This document shows, in pieces, positions 55,100 to 64,000 of a stretch of DNA of 64,000 nt. A program made the position numbers and the translations under genes. The DNA is taken from the NCBI GenBank assembly GCA_963693315.1, contig OY856186.1, forward strand, positions 135,828,943 to 135,892,942. The letters are read 5' to 3'. This DNA comes from Diogma glabrata (lineage: Eukaryota; Arthropoda; Insecta; Diptera; Cylindrotomidae). The notes beneath the pieces are model-generated. The model did no database searches. It worked only from the letters and a program-made list of their open reading frames with translations, and had not been told where the DNA came from. The stretch's first letter is position 1, and every line of letters starts with the position of its first letter.

Positions 55100-56470
55100 T
55101 CCAACTGCGCGGTAGTTCCGTTCCAGAAAAACCGCGCAATGCAAAATCGCGCAATGCGAACCCTGTTTTGTATGAAAATTGTTCCAAAGTTTGAAAAAAA
55201 TTAAAAAAAAATAAATTTAAAGTTTTAATTAAACAAAAATGAATATATATAGCCTGAAAAACATGTATTATTTCAACAACTCTTAAAAAGAAAACATTCC
55301 ATAAGTTAAAAGTTAAATTAACACAAATAACCTTTAAAAAACAACTCAAATTTAAAAAAATAATATCAATAATATGAATATAATATGTAATGCAAATTGC
55401 TACACTTACGGATCATTCTTTTACAAACCGAACGCCTTTCTGACCGACACATTTTTAATTTGGCTGAATTTTTTTTACAGGTTTTATATAGGAAAAAAAG
55501 ATATACGTGCTCGAAAATTTTTTTTTGAAAAATAGAGCGGTTCTAAACTTCGAGGATTTTATGATGTTTGGCTTGAAGACTAAAGATTCATAACTTCAGT
55601 TCTGGTGATGATAGACATTTTTTTTTTCTGTTTTTTTTTAAAACTAAAAGATAAACTTTAAAAAAAAATTTGTTATCTACAAAAATTATTGACAAATTCC
55701 TATGTGAAACAGTTAAGCAATAAGTCAGACACTTTCTCTCTGACACCTGCAATTTTGCTCTCTCGTGTATGAGTAGAATTAGAAATAAATTAATTTATCG
55801 AGTGCGGAAAGACAAAAAAATCCATAAATTTTTGTTGTCCCGCGCTGGATAAATTAATTTATTCCTAACAGTAAAACTAATTTCTTCATAAATTCAAAAT
55901 ACATTTTCTTGAAAATTGAACGTAAAATACGATGGTTATATCAAATACCCTTTATTTTTGTAAGGCAATCACTAAACATCGATTTTAACATTTTATTTGT
56001 TTATAACAATAGGAATTTGTTAATAGTTTTTATTAACTATATTTTTTTATTAAAATTCCATCTCTTAACTTTAAAATAAAATAAAACAAAAGCTTCTATC
56101 ATTAATAGAACCGAAGTTATGAATTTTTGAAAATAAGCTGTCAAGCCAAAAATCACGAAATTCTCGAAATATAGATCCCTTTATTTTCCAAAAAAAAAAA
56201 TCCTCGAGACGTATATTTTTTTCGATATCATATACCTGTATAAAATTTTTTAAGCCAAATCACAAATGCGTCGGTCAGATTTGGTTCAAATCTGTTCGAT
56301 TTGTAAAAGAATGGCCCTTATGATAAATTTCATTTTTTTTCATTTTAATTTTACGAAATTCACCAACATATTCTAAAAAAAAATTTTAAAAGTCGCGCAG
56401 TGCGAAAATAAGTATTGAAAACTCATCTCGCGCAGTGGAAAATCGCGCAATGAGAACCCGCGTAGTCGGA
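55100..56470. mobile_element. hAT-type element E5 with GCGCAATG arrays
   Basis: The ends TCCAACTGCGCGG (55100) and the complement of TCCGACTACGCGG (56470) are 13-bp imperfect inverted repeats. The flanks are GGGATTAC (55092-55099) and GAGATTAC (56471-56478), 7 of 8 identical. Inside both ends are copies of CGCGCAATGCG / CGCGCAGTG (55125-55165; 56393-56455). Most of its interior is element C2 (55410-56317), leaving about 460 bp of its own sequence. Confidence 0.75.
55410..56317. mobile_element. Element C, copy C2, nested in E5
   Basis: The ends GGATCATTCTTTTACAAACC (55410) and the complement of GGGCCATTCTTTTACAAATC (56317) match the termini of C1. The flanks TTAC/TTAT agree at 3 of 4 positions. 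The interior shares AACAATAGGAATTTGTTAAT and ATTTATCGAGTGCGG-type phrases with C1 (TATTTATCGAGCGCAGG). Confidence 0.75.
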
Positions 56471-56479
56471 GAGATTACG

Positions 56480-58660
56480 TAGTAAAATATAAAATGTAAT
56501 AATAAACCAACCGCACTGAAAAGAACAACTAAAACACATATAATGTTTTGATTTTTATGATAGCTAAGGACGGATAGCACTGAAATTTTACGAGTATATA
56601 TGGATTTATATTTTTGTATATACATATTTCTGTTATTTAAGTATATATTCGTATCGTATTTTCGAAATATGATTATGCATTTTAATATCAACAAATAAAA
56701 TTTATATTATTTATTACTAATTATTATAATAGTAGTTATATTTATATATATGATCATAGTACAAAATATAATAAAAATATGTTAGTAATTTGACATAACT
56801 ATAAATTCTTTTTTGTACGAGTTCGGCTGATGGTGATGACAGTAAATGAACATAATAACAATTCGAATATTTATTTGTGTTTTGAGATTTATATCCAATA
56901 AGCTTTTGACGATATAGCTCATCAAATATGTATATAATATAAATTAATTATTATAATTTATGTGACTTGTCTGGATTGAAAAGTTAGTTTAATTGGTACT
57001 TCAACATATTAATGAAATATTCAATTTATGAACTTTATAAATATGGACTATCAAGAATCAATCGTAATTTTTCCGAAACGTATATGAATATATCCTATGA
57101 ATCAAAGTGATTCATTGACTATTTTTTTCATTGTCAAGTCAATCTTTTATTGAAGTGACTGATAAATTGAAGTTTTCAAAAAAGTTTTGCAAATTTACAA
57201 AAAATTTTGCAAATTTACAAAAAATTTCTACAACAGACAAATGACACCGTTCATTGTAGTAATAAAGCATGGATGTGGTTTTTGTTACTAAAGCTGTTGC
57301 ATGTCACCAGGTCCTTAATATTTCATTGTTAGCTTTCAAGAATGAAAATATATTTCATTCTTTATATCGAGTTTCGTGATTTTGAGCCATTTATATCAAA
57401 TTTAAACGGGCTCTAGAACCGTTGTAATAAAGATACATATGTGGCAGTGACATAATGAACTTATAATAATATAATGATAAACCACGTTTTGCCTTAATTA
57501 AAACGCCACAAGATGTTGTCGCAAATATAGTCAATTTCATTAATGTTAAAAGCAATTGTATGAACTATCGGCTCTTAGCGTTCCCATTATCGTTGAAATT
57601 TATATTCATGTTTTGTTTTTTTTATTACAAGTTTTCCAGCAGAACTTTTTCTTTCATTCATTTGTTTTCCTCCTCTGTTTTCGTTTTTGATTATAAAAAT
57701 CTTTTGGGCTTCCTATTCCTGTATTTTAGATATAACTTCTTATTTATTCATACACATATATCTATGAAGAAAAAAAAAAAATTCCGGATAGTGATAAAAA
57801 CATTATGAAAGATTTATTAGTTCTGAGAACTATGTTAGTTATCCAGGTGAAATAAATATATAAATGAATGTAACAAGAGGAAGAACGTTTTTTAAATTAA
57901 TGTTACCAAAATAAAAAAAGATAATATCTTGTTATTAATTAGTTATGTGCTTACTGATTTTTCGTTTATTTTAATGTCCTGCTGTAAATGGAATTATTTT
58001 TGTTATAAAATAAAAAAATTTACATCAACATTAGAATCTACATAACAAGGTAGATTTCATTTTACCCCTTCATTATCTTTTTAAGAACTTCGCGAATACA
58101 AAATTAAATAATCATCACTAAAGCAAAGAGAAAATATAACCATGCTTATTGTAGTAGTTCATGTATTATTAATCCTTGATCATACCATTTTCCAAACACA
58201 GGCAAAAAGTGAAACTTCTGTGTAGTAAAAAACGTTATGATTCTTAAGGGAATGTGGATGTTGTTTTTATTTGTTTTTCTTTTTACACACTTTTATTTAA
58301 CTTGAGATTTGACAGTTGTGTTGGGTTGAATTTTGTCATCAATTTTTCCGCTACTTCCTATTGTGGGATTAGTCTCAAATTTAAAAAACAAGTTTGTTGA
58401 GTACAGACTACGCGTTTTTAAAAGAATTAGACTAAAAAACATAGTAAAACTGAAAAAAAAATTTAACTTTTATATAATTTTTTCTCCATCTCTAAGGGCT
58501 CTTAGAATTCATATGAAAATCCATAAGATTTGAATGACCCATTTTCCGCCCTGGAATTTTGCTCATACTGTGTATATCATTATATACGAGGACATGTTAC
58601 ACATTTCTGTCATTTTTATATGAAAAAAATGGCCTTAAATTGTAAATAATGAGTATAAAA
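56480..58660. other. AT-rich DNA, no gene seen
   Basis: No gene is supported. A 21-bp phrase TTTTGCAAATTTACAAAAAA is tandemly duplicated at 57184-57225. The open frames at 57560-57808 and 58333-58533 carry no recognisable motif. Confidence 0.4.
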
Positions 58661-58669
58661 TTTGTTCAA

Positions 58670-59110
58670 AACTGTCCGTCATATTTATGCTATAGACCTT
58701 TTTTTCCCGATAAAAACTTGAAATTTGTGATGTGATCAGTTGATTTATATTTCGAAAACTTTAAATAATTGTTATTTCTTCTAAATCAAGATTGTTTTGT
58801 GTTGTCGTTAAATATTTTTTACTATAGTTGCATAATTATTTTTTTTGCAATATATCTTAATATATAATTGATTTCTAATTATCATTGTTGTATGTAAACT
58901 GTCACAGTAATACAACGATTTGAAGTTTAGGGAGAAGCTCTATAATTCATATACCAATAAACCTTATTTCCGAAAAAAACTTAACATTTGTGATCAGCTA
59001 ATTTGTGTTTCGAAAACTTTAAATAATTATTATTACTTTTGCAGTAAATTTTAATACACAATTACTGTTTTCTAATTATTATTACATGCAGCAATTTAAT
59101 AATACAACTT
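58670..59110 (+). repeat. Diverged tandem duplication, period about 290 bp
   Basis: Two units share the order CTATA..CC, TTTTTCCCGATAAAAACTTG / TTTCCGAAAAAAACTTAACA, ATTTGTGAT, GATCAG, TTTCGAAAACTTTAAATAAT, ATTATT.CTTTT, ATATAATTG / ACACAATTAC, TTTCTAATTAT. No coding content. Confidence 0.65.
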
Positions 59111-59316
59111 AAAATTAAAACAATGAGCAAAGAAACGGACTAAAATTTTACACTGGATGTTTAATTAACTTAATTACAATTGTATTAATAGTGCAGTTAA
59201 TTTTTAAATTCAGCTTTTGCTATATTATAGTAGTAAAATTACTGAATAATATATACCTTATTAAAATTACTTAAAACTTCAAAAGAATATTAAGTTTTCA
59301 GTAAGTTAGCCGTGTT

Positions 59317-59386
59317 CGATTTGCACTGAAACAACTGAAAATTGTATGCAATTGTTGTTGTTTTTTCAGTTGTTTCAGTCAAATCG
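59317..59386. repeat. 70-nt hairpin with 25-nt arms
   Basis: CGATTTGCACTGAAACAACT (then GAAAA) at 59317-59341 pairs with TTTTTCAGTTGTTTCAGTCA (then AATCG) at 59362-59386 with a single bulged C. The loop is about 20 nt. The dimensions suit a microRNA-type precursor; no expression evidence is available. Confidence 0.85.
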
Positions 59387-59583
59387 ATTAATTGCTGGTT
59401 TTACTTTATGGTGTATTTTCTGTGAAATAATTTGGTTAACTTATTTTAAGGTAAAATTATGTAACTAAAAACTCTAAAATAAAAATATAAATAAAAAAAT
59501 TTAAAAAACACACTTTGAAAAACAAACTAAAAATTAGAAAATAAATTTTGCATTAACACAAGCGTTATGTCTTTTCTATTATT

Positions 59584-59802
59584 ATTTTCTTTGAAATTGT
59601 GCGAAGAAAAGAATATTTAAATGGTATTTAACACATCTTAGCACAGATGAGAACATTAGATTTTTGACTATTAGCATTTACGATAGATAAACTTAAAATA
59701 AACATAAAATAAAAGTGGGTGGCGCATTCCGAAGGAAAGGCAATAAACATTGGACAAATACCATTTAAATATTCTTTTCTTCGCACAATTTCAAAGAAAA
59801 TA
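59584..59802. mobile_element. 219-bp element with 46-bp perfect inverted ends
   Basis: TTTTCTTTGAAATTGTGCGA (then AGAAAAGAATATTTAAATGG and TATTT) at 59584-59629 is repeated as an exact complement at 59757-59802. The interior of about 125 bp is non-coding. It is a miniature inverted-repeat element. The open frame at 59628-59831 on the minus strand is incidental. Confidence 0.85.
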
Positions 59803-59855
59803 CAGTAAAATTCGCTTTTAGCGTATACCATATATAAAGTACAATTGGTCTATAG

Positions 59856-59895
59856 AGTTTTTTTCTTACATCTAGTAAGATGTAAGAAAAAAACT
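59856..59895. repeat. 17-bp perfect hairpin
   Basis: AGTTTTTTTCTTACATC, loop TAGTAA, and the exact complement. A third copy of TTTTTTTCTTACATCT follows at 59907-59922. Confidence 0.85.
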
Positions 59896-60278
59896 TACAG
59901 CAAATTTTTTTCTTACATCTATAAACATTTTACGACCAAATTATCCTTCTTATAAGGTACCTCGGCTTATAAGGTTATAACGTACTCACGTTTAGTCCCG
60001 TGAACTATTTTTCTGTGTAATTTGCCCAGTTTATAAAGTACGAATAGAAAATAAGAATACAAAATAAACATGACAATTTAAAAGTCGTAAGTATTCGGTG
60101 CTTTTCGATATTTATTATTTTTCTACGAAATGTTTTTCCGCTTCCGTTCATTAATTTGTTGTGGTTCATGGGTTAATTCACAAGTAAGTGTTGAGAAAAT
60201 ATTTGCTAATTTATCAGTTCGAATTCTTTAATGCTTTCATGTTTTCTAAAAATTGAAAAGCAAGTGATCACTTCGGCC

Positions 60279-60472
60279 AATAAATTAAAATGTTTGGCGG
60301 AAGTCGATCAAAAAAAGTCTTTCTCAAGTTAGGGTAATGTTTGGATTGTAGAAAAATTTCTTCGATTGTGCGCAATCGCTCAGAAATTGAAGCAGTTTGT
60401 TCATTGAAACGTAAAAAAATTAGATTTGTTAAATTTCACAAAGTAGAGGTAGCCGTTAAAAATGGATTAATA
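60279..60472 (+). pseudogene. pogo-type transposase, CENP-B-like HTH remnant
   Basis: Plus strand, two frames: NKLKCLAEVDQKKSLSQV, then after a shift KISSIVRNRSEIEAVCSLKR and KKIRFVKFHKVEVAVKNGL. The order (KL..L.EVD.....S, then I..NR..I, then the second DNA-binding half with VE.AV) follows the N-terminal DNA-binding domain of pogo/Tigger transposases, which CENP-B shares. Short and frameshifted, hence inactive. Confidence 0.55.
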
Positions 60473-60869
60473 TAATGAGCTCTTAAAATGTTCCTCTTAA
60501 AAATATTGCTTTACACTATAAAGTTCAAATTTAGGATTTTGTAAACTCTAATGTATCGAACCTTAAAGATAGAGTGAAAACACTCTTATAAAGCTTGAAT
60601 CCACATACAACAGAAACAGAAACAGAATTTCATACAAATTTTACAGAAACATAATTTTTTTCTGCCCGGCTTTTAATGCCCGGCTTTAGATTCATTTTAT
60701 TTCGAAGTCGTGATAAAAAGTTAAAGCAACTACCATAAGCTATTGTTTCAAAAAACCTGGGATAACTACGATCGTATACTTCGACAGCAACTGATAAAAG
60801 GGAGTTTATTAGACGCCTCAAACTAAATAGAATCTGAGCACGATGATTCATAGAAATTCGAACAAATTG

Positions 60870-61060
60870 TTATTTTTGGTCTACGGGAGTGACGATAATG
60901 CCTACTCCAGTCCCTGCTATTGACATATATTTATATGAACTAATGTAAGATATCACATACCACTGACAATAGCAGAGAGATATTACTACCCAAGGTGTTA
61001 TCTTAAGGGTGCTGCCAGATGAACACTATTGTTATGGAATATATCTCGATGATAGGTACT
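60870..61060 (-). repeat. Fragment of repeat core B
   Basis: TTTGGTCTACGGGAGTGACG, CTACTCCAGTCCCTGCTATT, AAGATATCACATACCACTGA, CAATAGCAGAGAGATATTAC and CTTAAGGGTGCTGCC match 22360-22460 and the reverse of 29390-29510. The uninterrupted CTTAAGGGTGCTGCC shows the site where E7 inserted in the other copy. Confidence 0.7.
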
Positions 61061-61072
61061 CTATTTTGTTTT

Positions 61073-62215
61073 TTAAATAAAAAGTGTTATGTTATAATAG
61101 TTACAATATGTGTCACAAAAGCACATAGATACCTGGTAAGATCTATTTAGTACAACAATATGCGTTCTGAGGTGTCGATGAACGCTTTTTTTAAACCTTA
61201 GTGGATCGTCGTGACTATTGATTCGGGCAAAGCATTCCATTTGTACGAAAGAACGAAACAAAGAAATCCCTCGGACAATGAAATACCTCTTCATTTTATC
61301 ACTATGACAGTGAGTGACCAGTAAAACACCATTGACCATTGACAAGTAAAACTGGGTAAAAAATATGGTTAACGCATGATGGATCCGATTTCATCCGAGC
61401 ACTGCTGGTGACGATATTTGTAAAAAACAACGAGATCAGAGAATTAAGATTTAAAGTTAAGTTTCAATCACAACTCGTGTAGCACGTTTTTGAACAGAGT
61501 TCAAAAGAGTCAGGATGGAAACAGATACAGCACCCCAAACTTGACACCAATACTCCATACAAGGACGAATGTAGGACTTACAAATGTGAAGTAATTAATA
61601 TGGAGTGAAATATTTTTTACATCTATTGAGGACTGAGTTTTCTTGGCGCGCTCTTTGCCATCGCGATTATACGATCATTCTATAGTAGGTCGATAGAAAT
61701 TTTGAAGACCAATAAAATTTTTCACTTTCGTCTATTTGTTTGTCACACACACTAATCGAAATATCTTTGGCAAACTCGGTCGTTGATCTGGCAACAATCA
61801 ATAGCCATGGAATAGTTTTGGTGGAGTTAAAATTGAACATATTTCAGTCACCCCAATTGGCAACTTTTGCCAGGCTATCATTTACATTTATGGCAGCGTC
61901 TCTCCGGGCGGGCTTTATTCGTTCATGCATTCCCTTTTAAAGATAGGAAAACGTGCGATTTGTGCAGTGTACTATCATCTGCAAAATTATTTATTAGGTT
62001 ACTGGTGATTTTCATTTGATATAAATTAGAAATAGAGTGGTGACAAAACTAAGCCTTGGGGTACATCAGCGTTAATTAACTTAGACGCAGAAGAAAAGCC
62101 ATCGATGGATACCGAAATGTATTGGTCGGTGAGAAAGTTTTGAATAAACTACACAACTGCGGGGTTAAATCCGTACGCCACGCGCTTGCTGATCAGGTTT
62201 GCAGCCCGGATTTGA
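61073..62215 (-). pseudogene. LINE RT relic L4 (minus strand) inside the pogo element
   Basis: Reading on the minus strand from 62215: ANLISKRVAYGFNPAVV, QNFLTDQYISVSIDGFSSAS, INADVPQGLVLSP, then the region of the FADD box (badly shifted), PIGVTEICSI-type thumb sequence, INYFTFVSPTFVLVWSIGVK, and a C-terminal block FIVRGISLFRSFVQ..RFKKSVHRHL (61160-61290). It is the same family as L1 and L2, and the VAYGF, SIDGFSS and NYFTFVSP blocks correspond directly. Stops and frameshifts throughout. Confidence 0.75.
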
Positions 62216-62320
62216 TCAAATGCAAATTGACGACCAAATTGTAATTAAAGTGGAAAATATTATTCAACTTTGCCTTAAACAACAGAAAATTACTGATTAT
62301 TTTTCAGTAAAAAATTGTCA
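62210..62320 (+). pseudogene. pogo-type transposase C-terminal tail
   Basis: QMQIDDQIVIKVENIIQ followed by LCLKQQKITDYFSVKN. A KQxKITDYF-like tail close to the stop is common at the end of Tigger/pogo proteins (from memory of the family). It lies directly before the pogo right end and in the same strand as the HTH remnant. Confidence 0.45.
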
Positions 62321-62879
62321 ATCGCAGCTTAATCTGAGTAGGTACATATTCAAACATTCTCATTCAAAAATATTAACATACGAGTACATATGTTTATGTA
62401 GCGTCGGTTTGATTAGCTTTAACATAATTATTTTATGATAATGAATTGTTTTTAAACTATATGTTCCTATTTTTTTGTGATCGCCTTTATATAAATTAAC
62501 ATATAGTAAATAATTTAATATGAAATACCATGATATAATGAGAATAACAGGCAAATTTGCTTATGCTTTTTTAATTTTTATGGATATAACGTACCATGGT
62601 AATTGCATACACAGTCGTAGAGTTCGCTGCAACTAAGGTAAGGTGAGATGTCATAGCAAGTCTCTGGGCGGAAGTAGCTGGAAGTACCGACCCTTAACTG
62701 TTATTAAAAGATTGCTTACGTCGGTCACTTGCCCATACTTTGTAAACGAGTTTTACTGTATAATTATAAAAGACATAACGCTTGTGTTAATGCAAAATTT
62801 ATTTTCTACTTTTTAGTTCGTTTTTCAAAAAGTGTGTTTTTTAAATTTTTATTTATTTTTTTTTTCATTTACAACATTT

Positions 62880-63917
62880 GTATGTACCTAAATTAGAACT
62901 TCAAAAATTTTTAACTTCCCGATATGGGAAGTTATTGTTTTTAGGTCGATTTTCGAAATCGGAATTTTTATGATATCTTTACGTTTCATGACCTCCTGAA
63001 GCTGTTTAGACTATTTTTAGCTGTCAATGTGTATGTGTGTACAGGCCCGACAAAGGGGGGGGGGGGGGGGGGGGTTTCCACCGAGCCCGGCTTTTTAAAA
63101 GAGCCCGGACTCCGACCAAAATGAAAATATTATATAGGCAAAAACTAATTTTTAACCAAAACTAAAGTATATGTGAATTTGGTCTTTCACTAAATTCTTA
63201 TCAATAATAAAAAACACTATGATTTGATTAATTTGGCTTCAGTTTAAATAAGAAGTATTTCTTTTCAAGGATGGGTCATATAATATAAAGATGCTTTAAT
63301 ACCGTACACATGTGATTACAAATGTAAGGAAATGATAAAAAGCGGTTAATTATGCATAGGACGATTTTAAAAAAATGAACAGTAACCAAAAAATCAAAGT
63401 ATTGAGATGAAATTTAAATTAATTGTTTTATGGAGGACCTGAAAAGAATCAATACTGTTTTGACCGCTTGTATTGGCAAATGGCAACTGGTTTTGAGCAT
63501 CACCCATGACAAATATTTATTTTTCTCTCACAAAAACAAAACAATTAACACAAACCATTTGCGCTGTGAATTTCGAATATGGAGAATATATTACACGACT
63601 TAGTAAATGTTTTCCAAATTTAAACGTTAGTCTCAGTTTCCTCAGCAGTTTCCTGGTTTCAAGAAACCAAATAAAAAAGAACGAATTGTGATGTGTAACA
63701 AACACAGTTTAAAACTCTTCTTATGTCACTAATTTATTTCGTTGTTTCAAAAATAAAAAAATATCGTTCTTACTCCTAATTCGAAGTAATAATAATTTAT
63801 TTTGTAATTGTTTAATCTTTTATTTTTTTTTTTTGAGTCAAAGTTTACATTTGAGACAGAATAAAATTCATTAACACGAACCCAGCACAACATTTTATCC
63901 TTCCGACAGAGTTATAT
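62880..63917. other. AT-rich DNA with a 20-G run
   Basis: A short hairpin AACTTCCC-GATAT-GGGAAGTT is at 62911-62931. A run of 20 G lies at 63055-63074, followed by GAGCCCGG repeated twice (63082-63112). The open frames at 63506-63691 and on the opposite strand overlap each other and have no recognisable motif. Confidence 0.5.
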
Positions 63918-64000
63918 GAGCAATTTCACGAAGATTCAACATCGTTTTGACTTGACCCCTTTTAATTTTGATTATTTTTTGTTTATAGATAGTCTTTGAT
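63918..64000 (+). repeat. Dispersed repeat J, copy 2 (cut by window end)
   Basis: Identical to 47027-47109 over all 83 bases available, beginning GAGCAATTTCACGAAGATTC. The repeat presumably continues beyond the window. Confidence 0.9.

Larger units (their letters stand above)
59804..62756 (+). mobile_element. pogo/Tigger-like element relic
   Basis: The left end CAGTAAAATTCGCTTTTAGC (about 59804) and the right end, complement of CAGTAAAACTCGTTTAC (about 62756), each adjoin TA, the target duplication of the Tc1/mariner/pogo group. CAGTAAAACTCG-type ends are typical of Tigger elements. Traces of the transposase remain at 60279-60472 (N-terminus) and 62210-62320 (C-terminus). The middle is replaced by core B sequence (60870-61060) and a minus-strand LINE (61073-62215). 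Confidence 0.7.
59490..62870. mobile_element. Outer inverted-repeat element around the pogo relic
   Basis: 59495-59577 (TTTAAAAAACACACTTTGAA, TAGAAAATAAATTTTGCATT, AACACAAGCGTTATGTCTTT) is the inverse of 62772-62862, with few differences over about 100 bp. The enclosed 3.2 kb comprises a small inverted-repeat element (59584-59802) and the pogo-like element. The simplest reading is a long-armed element or palindrome into which the others inserted. Confidence 0.65.

Noticed and set aside
57560..57808. 82-codon hydrophobic, phenylalanine-rich frame
   Set aside because: TTT-rich translation of AT-rich DNA; no signal of selection or homology that I can see.
1..64000. tRNA, rRNA or host protein-coding exons
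   Set aside because: I looked for tRNA-like cloverleaf boxes, rRNA core phrases and exon-like domains on both strands and saw none that I could support.

Overview
This 64 kb window looks like transposon-dense, intergenic or heterochromatic DNA from an arthropod, most likely an insect. The evidence is the strongly AT-rich composition, a 63-nt GT-AG intron, non-LTR reverse transcriptases of the insect EEP+RT type, Penelope-like elements with a GIY-YIG domain, a pogo/Tigger relic, and many hAT-style non-autonomous elements. The species cannot be named from the sequence. I found no convincing host gene, tRNA, rRNA or CRISPR array. Every coding match I can support belongs to a mobile element, and every one is broken by stops, frameshifts, truncations or nested insertions.

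Layout. 1-7.4 kb: a repeat with a minisatellite core (family A, copy A1) and a long element with four tandem units of about 620 bp. 7.4-9.3 kb: a non-LTR relic (L1) followed by a nearly perfect 177-bp palindrome. 10.2-12.1 kb: an inverted family A copy (A2). 12.86-13.6 kb: a clean hAT-type element with an 8-bp target duplication. 14-24 kb: fragments of a shared repeat core (B), several fold-backs, a LINE 3' end (L5) and a CCCGACT-ended element. 24.75-24.95 kb: a 200-N gap. 24.95-30.2 kb: a minus-strand Penelope-like element (PLE1) cut by two insertions, one of which carries a further insertion. 30.8-33.7 kb: a 2.86-kb DNA transposon with inverted repeats of about 600 bp and a defective zinc-finger protein gene. 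34.9-37.6 kb: a plus-strand PLE (PLE2) with YVDD and GIY-YIG motifs, cut by a hAT-type element and a 185-bp insertion. 38-41.3 kb: an array of large fold-back elements (family D). 41.3-43.5 kb: LINE relic L2, with an opposite-strand LINE piece inside it. 44.9-46.8 kb: another hAT-type element. 47.8-54 kb: further A copies, LINE L3 (EEP plus the start of the RT) with a 155-bp tandem duplication, a single-unit copy of the 620-bp repeat, and a solo copy of the 600-bp terminal repeat. 55.1-56.5 kb: one more hAT-type element. 59.5-62.9 kb: a nested inverted-repeat / pogo / LINE complex. 62.9-64 kb: a 20-G run and the start of a repeat that also occurs at 47 kb.

Main pattern. At least six elements have short terminal inverted repeats and 8-bp (or near-8-bp) target duplications typical of hAT transposons. 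Two or three further single ends look the same. In most of them the DNA just inside the ends is an array of one family-specific short motif, usually a perfect palindrome of 10-12 bp (TGATTTAAATCA, CGAATATTCG, CCGATTAATCGG, GAAGCGCTTC, AACATCGATGTT). Two of them (26.9-30.1 kb and 44.9-46.8 kb) share the same internal core but carry different terminal arrays, which suggests that the arrays turn over faster than the core. I regard this as the most interesting signal in the window. Next come the 600-bp-TIR element with a 4-bp duplication and the large near-perfect palindromes, which are possible sources of double-stranded RNA.
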